The translations under genes were made by a program, and so were the position numbers. Below are positions 42,039 through 49,333 of a DNA stretch of 64,000 bases, piece by piece. Numbering within the stretch: the stretch's first letter is position 1; each line of letters begins with the position of its first letter. The DNA is from Planctomycetota bacterium (GTDB lineage Bacteria > Planctomycetota > Phycisphaerae > UBA1845 > PWPN01), in assembly GCA_022711465.1 (NCBI GenBank), contig JAKLEZ010000011.1, positions 126,001 through 190,000 on the forward strand. The letters run 5' to 3'. Under the pieces are notes generated by a model that saw only the letters and a list, made by a program, of their open reading frames with translations, searched no databases and had not been told where the DNA came from.

Positions 42039-43409
42039 ATGGCCACGACGGACAACCGCAACGAGATGCGAACAGCGTTCTCGAAAGCCTTCTCCGATTA
42101 CGGGATGGTCCTGGTACTGCTGTTGTTGTGCGGCTACTACAGTTGGGTCACGTTCGACGAGCAGCATCCGGTCGGCGAGGCAGGCGCCCGGGCCCTCACC
42201 CGGCAGATCCTCCGACGTTTTCAGAAGCCGGCCTCGGTGCTGATCGTTGGCCGCGACATTCCCGAAGACGTCCTCTTCACCCATGCGCTCGAGGCGAGCC
42301 TTGGTCACGCGGGCTTCTCCGTGGAAGCCACGGTTCGCGGCCAGCCGGTGGACGCTCGGCGCGAACTCGAGCGGATCTCCAGCCAGGGCGTGAGGCTCGA
42401 CATCATCGCCGGCAACCACGTCACTGCGAACTGGGCGGTCTTCGGTGACCTGAAGACCGCCTTTCCCAGCCTCGCGAACGCCAAGGTCATCATGCCCCAA
42501 AGCTACCGATGGCCCAACTTCCTCAAGGCGGACAACCTTCTCAACGTAGCCGACCAGATCGCAGTGATCGCCATCCTGGCCATCGGCATGACCCTGGTCA
42601 TCATTACCGGCGGCATTGATCTCTCCGTCGGCAGCCTGATCGCCCTCTCCGCAGTCGTCACTGCCCTGCTGATCCGAAACCTGGCCGGCGCCGAGCAAGC
42701 CTCGGTCGCGGGCATGGTTCTCGGCTCGGCCGGGGGCATTCTGGTGTGCGGGCTGATGGGCCTGTTCTCCGGGCTCATGGTCACCGTCTTCGCCGTTCCT
42801 CCGTTCATTGCCACGCTGGGCATGATGCTCGTCGCCAGCGGTCTCGCGTACCTGCTCCCGCAGGGCCAGGCCGTTTATCAGATTCCGGCGTCCTTCGTCT
42901 GGCTGGGGCGCGGGGCCAGCGTCCTCGGAATCCCCAACGCCGTCTTCCTCGCCCTTGTCCTGTACGTTCTGGCTCATTTGCTGATGAGCCGCACGACGCT
43001 GGGCCGGTGCATCTACGCCATCGGCGGCAACCGTGACGCGGCCAGGTTCTCCGGTGTGCCCGTGAAGCGTGTCCTGCTCATCGTCTACGCCGTCTGCGGA
43101 GCGATGGCCGGCCTGGGCGGCGTGGTCACGGCTTCCCAGCTCAGGTGCGGATCACCTACCTACGGACGGCTCTATGAGCTCTACGTCATCACCGCCGTGG
43201 TGGTCGGCGGAACCAGCCTCTCCGGCGGCGAAGGCCGAGTTTTCGGCACCTTGGTCGGAGCCCTGGTCATCGCGGTCATTCAGAACGGAATGAACCTCAC
43301 CGGCGTGGAAAGCTACACCCAGAATGTCGTCCTCGGGCTGGTCATCCTCGGTGCGGTCCTGTTTGACAACTTGAAGCGCCGGGGTTTCCCTCTCCTGGGC
43401 CGCAAATGA
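42039..43409 (+). CDS. sugar-type ABC permease 2 with inserted soluble domain
   Basis: 456 residues, about 110-130 longer than a usual RbsC. Helix 1 (YGMVLVLLLLCGYYSW) is followed by about 130 hydrophilic residues with a Rossmann-like look (KPASVLIVGRDIPEDVLFTHAL, GVRLDIIAGNHVTANW, ANAKVIMPQSYRWP) before the signature IAILAIGMTLVIITGGIDLSVGS. The rest is normal: PPFIATLGMMLVASGLAYLL, CIYAIGGNRDAARFSGV, AVVVGGTSLSGGEGRVFGTL. By helix count the insert would lie outside the membrane. Start ATG 42039 is chosen; 42009 is possible; neither has a strong ribosome site. Confidence 0.9.
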   Translation: MATTDNRNEMRTAFSKAFSDYGMVLVLLLLCGYYSWVTFDEQHPVGEAGARALTRQILRRFQKPASVLIVGRDIPEDVLFTHALEASLGHAGFSVEATVRGQPVDARRELERISSQGVRLDIIAGNHVTANWAVFGDLKTAFPSLANAKVIMPQSYRWPNFLKADNLLNVADQIAVIAILAIGMTLVIITGGIDLSVGSLIALSAVVTALLIRNLAGAEQASVAGMVLGSAGGILVCGLMGLFSGLMVTVFAVPPFIATLGMMLVASGLAYLLPQGQAVYQIPASFVWLGRGASVLGIPNAVFLALVLYVLAHLLMSRTTLGRCIYAIGGNRDAARFSGVPVKRVLLIVYAVCGAMAGLGGVVTASQLRCGSPTYGRLYELYVITAVVVGGTSLSGGEGRVFGTLVGALVIAVIQNGMNLTGVESYTQNVVLGLVILGAVLFDNLKRRGFPLLGRK

Positions 43410-43466
43410 CCTTCTCCATTCTCCGGTCGTCGTTCCGAGGCGGTCTCACCTCTCACTTCCGCGAGG

Positions 43467-43495
43467 TTGACACCGGTTCGCCGGTCGAATACGCT
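43467..43495 (+). promoter_or_regulatory. putative promoter of the MarR regulator
   Basis: A perfect TTGACA (43467-43472), 17 nt, then a weak TACGCT (43490-43495). Transcription would start near 43502, just before the palindrome at 43512. Confidence 0.4.
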
Positions 43496-43511
43496 TCAGA
43501 TCGCGTCTCAT

Positions 43512-43521
43512 ACGTATACGT
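43512..43521. promoter_or_regulatory. candidate operator upstream of marR-type gene
   Basis: A perfect 10-bp palindrome ACGTATACGT, 23 bases before the regulator's ATG and in an otherwise GC-rich area. MarR proteins commonly bind short palindromes in their own promoter region. Confidence 0.4.
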
Positions 43522-43544
43522 CATATTCGCCCGGAACCGGCGGC

Positions 43545-44066
43545 ATGCCCACCAGCCACGACATCGCGATGGCCTTACGGACCGCATACTGGGCCATGCA
43601 CCGGCGGGCGGACACCGCGTTGAGCCCGCATAAAGTGACCGCCAACCAGTTCGTGCTGCTCGCCCTTCTCGCCGAGCAGGACGGCGTCACCCAACAGGAG
43701 CTCGTCCGCCGAGCCTCTTCCGACGCCAACACCATCCGAGCCATGCTCGTCCTGCTTGAAAACCAGGGTCTCGTCGCGCGGCGGCCGCATCCGACCGATG
43801 GCCGAGCCCGCAACGTCGCCCTGACCCCGAAGGGGCGGCACCGGTACGTCCTTCTGTGGAACAAGAGCCAGGACTTCCGCCGGCGGCTCATCCGTCTCTT
43901 CACCCCCGGCGAAACGGATCTCCTGGTCGAGTACCTGCAACGGATTGCCGAGGGAACGCATCCGATGGTCGGCACCCGTCGGGGCCACAAGCGAACCGTC
44001 AGGACCGCCGGCCGCGGTCGTGGCCTCATCGTCCGGAAAACGCCTTTGAGGAGGACTGAACCATGA
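43545..44066 (+). CDS. MarR-family transcriptional regulator
   Basis: 173 residues with a winged helix: TANQFVLLALLAEQDGVTQQELVRRASSDANTIRAMLVLLENQGLVARR followed by the wing HPTDGRARNVALTPKGR, the usual MarR order. A basic C-terminal tail follows. The stop overlaps the esterase ATG (ATGA), so it is expressed with the esterase and probably controls it and perhaps the transporter genes; the ligand is unknown. Confidence 0.9.
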   Translation: MPTSHDIAMALRTAYWAMHRRADTALSPHKVTANQFVLLALLAEQDGVTQQELVRRASSDANTIRAMLVLLENQGLVARRPHPTDGRARNVALTPKGRHRYVLLWNKSQDFRRRLIRLFTPGETDLLVEYLQRIAEGTHPMVGTRRGHKRTVRTAGRGRGLIVRKTPLRRTEP

Positions 44067-46072
44067 CCCGCTGTCCGTCGTTCCGCATCGCCGCCGCATG
44101 GACCCTTGTCGGCCTGACCTCCATCCCGCTCCAGCAAGCCCTCGGCCAAGCCTCAAGGCCGGGGCGGGCCGCCGGTGTTCAGGGCCGCGGCTCCTACATC
44201 CCTTCTCCTGAAATCCTGGCCGACCACAAGGTGACGTTCAGAATCCTCGCCCCCAAGGCGTCGGAAGTCAGCGTCGGGGGGGACTGGGCCGGCGGCGGAC
44301 CCGGCGAGAAGCTCACCAAGAATGACCAGGGCCTGTGGTCCGTCACCGTCGGGCCGCTCGTACCTGATCTGTACAGCTACGCCTTCACCGTGGACGGCGT
44401 GAAGACCATCGACCCCCGCAACCCTCTGGTCAAGCAAGGCATCATCGGGCTGGACAGCATGTTCTATCTGGCCGGCGACGAGACCGCGTTCCAGGACAAC
44501 AAGCCCGTCCCCCATGGCCAGATCCGCCAGGTCTGGTACCACTCCAAGACGCTCGATACCCAGCGGAGAATGCACGTCTACACACCGCCCGGCTACGACG
44601 ACAGCCAGGAGAAGTACCCCGTCCTCTACCTGCTCCACGGTGCCGGCGACGAAGACTCCGGCTGGAGTACGATCGGCCGGGCCGGATTCATCGCCGACAA
44701 CCTGATCGCCGCAGGCAAGGCCAAGCGACTGATCATCGTCATGCCCAACGGCAGTCTGCCCCCACCGACGAACACCCCCGGTTTCACCCCAGGTACGCCA
44801 CCGTCACCTGAAGTGATGACTGCCCTGCAGGACCGCTTCACCAGCGAACTGATGAAAGAAATCGTCCCCTGCGTGGAGAAGCAGTTCCGAGTCGTGGCCG
44901 ACCGCGAGCACCGGGCCCTGGCCGGCCTGTCCATGGGCGGCGGCCAGACGCTGCGGGTCCTGATCGTCCACCCCGATCAGTTCGCCTACGTCGCGATCTT
45001 CAGCGCCGGTATCTGGCGCGACGCCGAGACCTGGGAGAACCAGAACGCCGATTTCCTGAAGAAGGCTGAGCAGGTCAACCGGTCGTTGAAGCTCCTTTGG
45101 ATCCGCGTCGGCGAGAAGGACTTCGCCCTGAACGGTTCCAAGGCCCTGGCCGACGCCCTTACTCGCCACGGCTTCAGGCTCGACATGGCCACCTCCGGCG
45201 GCGGCCACACCTGGATCAACTGGCGGCAGTACCTGAACGGCCTGCTTCCTCACCTCTTCACCACGGCTCTGCAGGTCGCACCCGGCTTCGACGCCCGCCG
45301 TGAAGGCATCCAACGCGGCAAGCTCGAGACCATCGAGTACGATTCGAAAACCGTTGGAGTCAAGCGGAAAGCCGTGATCTACACGCCGCCCGGCTATTCG
45401 AGAGACGCCAAGTACCCGGTGCTGTACCTCCTCCACGGCATCGGCGATACCGAGACCGGATGGACGAGAACAGGCTCGGCCGACGTCATCCTCGACAACC
45501 TCTACGCCGAGAACAAGGCCGCCCCGATGATCGTGGTCATGCCCAACGGCCGGGCCAGCGCCGATCCGCCGCCGGCGAATCCGTTCCAGGGCAACCCGTT
45601 CCAGGCCTACGCGGCCTTCGAGGAAGACCTTCTCAAGGACCTGATCCCCTACATCGAGTCGCACTACTCCGTCCAGGCGGATCAAGAGCACCGAGCCATC
45701 GCCGGCCTGTCCATGGGCGGCGGCCAGTCGCTGAACTTCGGACTCAAGAACCTGGACACCTTCGCATGGGTCGGCGGTTTCTCTTCCGCTCCGAACACCA
45801 GGCCGGCGAAAGAACTGATCACGGATCCGACCACGGCGGCCAACAAGCTGCGCTTGCTGTGGGTCTCCTGCGGCGACCGCGACCGCCTCATGGAAACCAG
45901 CGCCAGATTCCACGCCGCCCTGGACGAAATGAGGATCCCACACATCTGGCACATCGACGCCGGCGATCACGAGTGGCCGGTCTGGAAGCGCGACCTGTGC
46001 CTGCTGTCGCAGAGGCTCTTCCAGGCTGCGGAGGACCGTACGCCACCGGCAACCGGCTCATCGGCCCGCTGA
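44063..46072 (+). CDS. secreted tandem esterase with CBM48-like N-terminal domain
   Basis: 669 residues. Signal peptide, then an E-set/CBM48-like domain (VTFRILAPKASEVSVGGDWAGG...YSYAFTVDG, about 50-140), then two esterase D/feruloyl-esterase-like alpha/beta-hydrolase domains, each with MHVYTPPGYDD-type or VIYTPPGYSRD starts, LLHG, a GLSMGGGQ nucleophile motif and a late His (GGHTW and GDHEW). Each repeat is about 250-280 residues, so this is an internal duplication with both active sites intact by motif. Probably removes acyl or feruloyl groups from polysaccharides. Confidence 0.9.
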   Translation: MTRCPSFRIAAAWTLVGLTSIPLQQALGQASRPGRAAGVQGRGSYIPSPEILADHKVTFRILAPKASEVSVGGDWAGGGPGEKLTKNDQGLWSVTVGPLVPDLYSYAFTVDGVKTIDPRNPLVKQGIIGLDSMFYLAGDETAFQDNKPVPHGQIRQVWYHSKTLDTQRRMHVYTPPGYDDSQEKYPVLYLLHGAGDEDSGWSTIGRAGFIADNLIAAGKAKRLIIVMPNGSLPPPTNTPGFTPGTPPSPEVMTALQDRFTSELMKEIVPCVEKQFRVVADREHRALAGLSMGGGQTLRVLIVHPDQFAYVAIFSAGIWRDAETWENQNADFLKKAEQVNRSLKLLWIRVGEKDFALNGSKALADALTRHGFRLDMATSGGGHTWINWRQYLNGLLPHLFTTALQVAPGFDARREGIQRGKLETIEYDSKTVGVKRKAVIYTPPGYSRDAKYPVLYLLHGIGDTETGWTRTGSADVILDNLYAENKAAPMIVVMPNGRASADPPPANPFQGNPFQAYAAFEEDLLKDLIPYIESHYSVQADQEHRAIAGLSMGGGQSLNFGLKNLDTFAWVGGFSSAPNTRPAKELITDPTTAANKLRLLWVSCGDRDRLMETSARFHAALDEMRIPHIWHIDAGDHEWPVWKRDLCLLSQRLFQAAEDRTPPATGSSAR

Positions 46073-46169
46073 GCAATGACGTCGGCCGCCGATCCAACGG
46101 CCCCCGGCCCGAGGGGATACGCGCCGCGCGTTGTCCGGCGGCCGGGACAGGCCCAACAGGCGATGTTCG

Positions 46170-48587
46170 TCAACGAGCCGAGGGGCCGCTTGCCTCTGCC
46201 GCCGGTACGGATGCGGCCTCCTCGCCCGGCAGACGCAACTCGTCTTGTTCCAGCAGGAACTGCCGGCGCTTGACCACGTGCGTACGGAGCGTCTGGACGT
46301 TCTGGGTCAGCCGCTGTTCGGCGGCCTCGGGCGCGTCGCCCGTGGCCGTCGCCCGCAACTTGACATCCTGCTTCAGCTGATCGGCTATCGCGTCAATGAG
46401 CGGAAAGTACGTCTCCGGAGTGTAGATCGTGTCCAGGATATCGCGGGTACGCGCCAGGAACAGTCTGCGGAACCGTGGGTTGGCCAGCAACGGCCTGGAG
46501 AAGTAACCGCCCGGTCTCCACCATGGCATACCTCGTTGCGGAGGTTCGCCACCGAACGGACCGAAGCCCGGCGGACCGCCGCCAAATGGCCCTCCGCCAA
46601 ACGGGCCGAAACCGCCGGCGGGGCCGGACTGCTCACGGCTTCCCGGGGGTCGGGCACCCTCCATGCCGAAGGTCAGCGGCATGTCGAAGAATACCTGGTC
46701 CGGCGGGATTCCATCGTAGTAGCCCCAGGTCTTGTCCTGGTCCCAGGGATACATCTCCCACTTCTTGGTTCCTTCGGCGTCGTGGTAGACGAAATGGTTG
46801 TTGAAGAACCCGTCCCAGTGCGAAAGGACCATGTTAACGGCGAAGTAGGTTGCGACCTGATCGACGTTGAAATGCCTCTGTATCAACTGCCATTGCTCGT
46901 CGCCCTTTGTTCTCTCGAGCTGCTCGATGAGAGCGACGAGATCGTCGTGGCCGCTTCGGGTGTTCGTCTTCTTCTCGTGCTGCTCGACCACACCTCGACC
47001 CAGCCAGGTCAACTTGTAGAGGTTGCCCGCGTCGTCGACCTTGTTCCGCCGCAGGAAAGAGCGGTTGGGCCGCTCGACCATCAGGTGATAGCCGACCATC
47101 CGACCATCGACCCACAGGCGCACGAACTCGGTCAGACAGGCCGCGTTGCCCGCCCGCCGGTACACGTCGTAGGCCAGAGCCTCGGCCAGAAGGAACCGTT
47201 CGCTGCCCTCATAGACGATATTGACGGCACTCATGCCATTGAGCGTGCGGTCTTTGTGAAAGAAGACCTTGTACCCGCGGCCATCTCCTCCTCGTGGACC
47301 GAATCCGCCTTCGCGCTTGACGACGTTGATGTGGTCGAAAAGTGTTGTCTTGCCGGCCTGGTGATCCACATGGACGAAGGCGGATGTTCCTCGCGGCGGC
47401 CGCGGCTCCTCGGCATCCCTGCGGCCAAAACCCGGCGGTCCACCGAAGAAGCCACCCGGGCCGCCCGGCCCTCCGAATCCACCCGGCCCTCCGAATCCAC
47501 CCGGACCGCCGGGACGGCGTTCAGGTGATGCGGGGGCGGCCGCGACTCTGGATTGCCCATCGCCCACGTGAAGGATGAAGCCGAAAGGAATCCTGGCAGA
47601 TTCCCACTTCCCATGAACGTAGACGGACAGGGTCGGACGCAGGTCGCCCTCCGCCGGGTACACGCGTAGCGCCCCGCCTTCGGCCGCGGCCTTGACCCGG
47701 TACCTGAGCAAGATGCCCGGTCTCTGGCCAGGAATCGCACCCTGGTAGCACCCGCCGGCCGTGTCCTTGACCATCGGAACCACCGATTCCTGCCCTTCCA
47801 CTCCTTCGGTCACAGCCCGATACAGGAGGTTGACTTCGCGCACTCGGTCGCCTCTGACCTCCGCTTCGACACGCAGAGGCTGGTCCGGCTGGAGATCGTC
47901 CGGCCGGTCGCCGACGATGCGGATCACCGGAGGAAGCATCGCCGAGAAGCTCGCGTTCTGCTTCCCGGGCGTGCCGCTCGGTTTCGGAGCCTTCGCCGGC
48001 AGAGGTGAGGCCGCCCAGTTCTCCGCATCCTCACCCGATGCGGTCGGGCAGATTCGCTCCAGCGACGAGGAGTAGGCATCCGCGCTCACCGGCCACGGAT
48101 CACGATCCTTGTACCGGACCTTGTCAATCCGCTTCTCTTTCGCGTCGGCGAGTTCGAGCTTCTCACTACCCCGCTTCAGTGGCCGCTTCAAGGGGCCCAG
48201 CGCGGGCACGCCGTAGCTTTCCTGGAACGTAGCGGGATTCAGTGCGACCACAAGATATCCGTTCGCCTGGATCGTGGCGCCGTCAGGAAAGACATAGACC
48301 TTGCCCTTGTCCAGCGTCCACGAGCTCAGATCGACGGTCTGGCTTCCGGTGTTGTGGAGTTCGACCCATTGCACATCGTCCTGATCCTCCGGGGCGTTGT
48401 AGAAGATCTCGTTGATCACCACGCCGGCCCTGGAATCTGACGGCGAGGTTGACGTCTTCGCATCATCGTCGCCTCCGTGGTCCCCACCCCCCGAACCCCA
48501 ACCCATGCCCGGTCCGGCGAAGGAGGCCGCGATCACGAGAATCGCTGCGAGAGCCGCGATGACGATGCTCTTGGGTATGAAAGACAT
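46170..48587 (-). CDS. exported CotH-like protein with lamin-tail domain
   Basis: 805 residues from the ATG at 48587, preceded by GAGGACGG. Signal peptide, a Gly/Asp linker, then a lamin-tail domain (VVINEIFYNAPEDQDDVQWVELHNTGSQTVDLSSWTLD split across strands). A beta domain and a CotH-type kinase-like region follow (YHLMVERPNRSFLRR, GNLYKLTWLGRG, VATYFAVNMVLSHWDGFFNNHFVYHD, EMYPWDQDKTWGY). Two Gly/Pro/Phe-rich low-complexity stretches interrupt it (about residues 350-385 and 660-695). CotH relatives phosphorylate protein or anchor spores; here it is probably a surface protein. Confidence 0.85.
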   Translation of the reverse strand: MSFIPKSIVIAALAAILVIAASFAGPGMGWGSGGGDHGGDDDAKTSTSPSDSRAGVVINEIFYNAPEDQDDVQWVELHNTGSQTVDLSSWTLDKGKVYVFPDGATIQANGYLVVALNPATFQESYGVPALGPLKRPLKRGSEKLELADAKEKRIDKVRYKDRDPWPVSADAYSSSLERICPTASGEDAENWAASPLPAKAPKPSGTPGKQNASFSAMLPPVIRIVGDRPDDLQPDQPLRVEAEVRGDRVREVNLLYRAVTEGVEGQESVVPMVKDTAGGCYQGAIPGQRPGILLRYRVKAAAEGGALRVYPAEGDLRPTLSVYVHGKWESARIPFGFILHVGDGQSRVAAAPASPERRPGGPGGFGGPGGFGGPGGPGGFFGGPPGFGRRDAEEPRPPRGTSAFVHVDHQAGKTTLFDHINVVKREGGFGPRGGDGRGYKVFFHKDRTLNGMSAVNIVYEGSERFLLAEALAYDVYRRAGNAACLTEFVRLWVDGRMVGYHLMVERPNRSFLRRNKVDDAGNLYKLTWLGRGVVEQHEKKTNTRSGHDDLVALIEQLERTKGDEQWQLIQRHFNVDQVATYFAVNMVLSHWDGFFNNHFVYHDAEGTKKWEMYPWDQDKTWGYYDGIPPDQVFFDMPLTFGMEGARPPGSREQSGPAGGFGPFGGGPFGGGPPGFGPFGGEPPQRGMPWWRPGGYFSRPLLANPRFRRLFLARTRDILDTIYTPETYFPLIDAIADQLKQDVKLRATATGDAPEAAEQRLTQNVQTLRTHVVKRRQFLLEQDELRLPGEEAASVPAAEASGPSAR

Positions 48588-49173
48588 GACGTCCGTCCTC
48601 TGTGCCTCGTTGCCCTTGCCCCGGTGACACCGCCTGATCACCGGACGGTCGAGCCCTCGGTCGCGCGATCGGCCACGGAACGACGAAGGTCGTGCTACCG
48701 CAGTGCTCGGGCACGAAGGGATTATCGTACCCATGTCAACCTTAAGGTAACATGAAGATAACGCCCCGCCGGAGCGTACTCACAGCGTCGTTGCGTCGGT
48801 GAGACTCCCGTGATCCGACGACGGTTAACCCGAACCGATCGTGCAGCCCGCGACCTGAATCGAAAGAATCGGCACGCGGAGAAAGCCCGCCCAGCGTCAG
48901 GCAGCAGGACGGGCGGCATGGATCCATCGGGGCAGCGCCCCGCGGGTACGTTCCGCGACCCGAGCCCTGGATATCATGAAAGGCAAAGGACTTATAAGGA
49001 TGCCCGTGACGCAGGTAAACGGCAACCTGAACGCGAAGAACGAACAGAAGTCGCGAACCGGGATTGGCGCGGCGGTGCAATTACCTTATAATGGCGGCAC
49101 AACCCGGTAGCGTAGCCGGGCAGGCCCATCTGCGAAGCCTTGCATATTCACTGTTGCTCGGAGGACGAAGGAA
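48588..49173. other. 586-base region between divergent exported-protein genes
   Basis: Holds the plus-strand promoter at 49064-49092 and a leader with a short CCCGG/CCGGG hairpin near 49103-49120. Short open frames here show no family resemblance. Confidence 0.4.
49064..49092 (+). promoter_or_regulatory. promoter of the five-repeat exported protein
   Basis: TTGGCG (49064-49069), 17 nt, perfect TATAAT (49087-49092). The leader of about 75 nt ends in a strong AAGGAA ribosome site before ATG 49174, which is out of frame with the main ORF. Confidence 0.6.
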
Positions 49174-49333
49174 ATGTTCACCCTATCAAAGCGCCCATCT
49201 CCGGAACACCGCGGCAGTCAGACCCAGCCAACCGCCGGTTGGAGACGACTGACTCGCCGCCCGCTGGGACTCTCCAGCCGTGCGCCATCCGGCGCTCTGA
49301 CCCTGCAGGCCACGACTTGCCGGCCTGGCCGCC

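Noticed and set aside
48742..49091. short overlapping frames on both strands between the CotH-like and five-repeat genes
   Set aside because: No ribosome sites, no motifs and Arg-rich composition; treated as intergenic.
49093..49173. possible cyclic-di-GMP (GEMM) riboswitch in the leader, because of GGTAGC and GCGAAGCC words
   Set aside because: The conserved order and the paired stems of the GEMM fold are not present; only a short CCCGG/CCGGG hairpin is seen.
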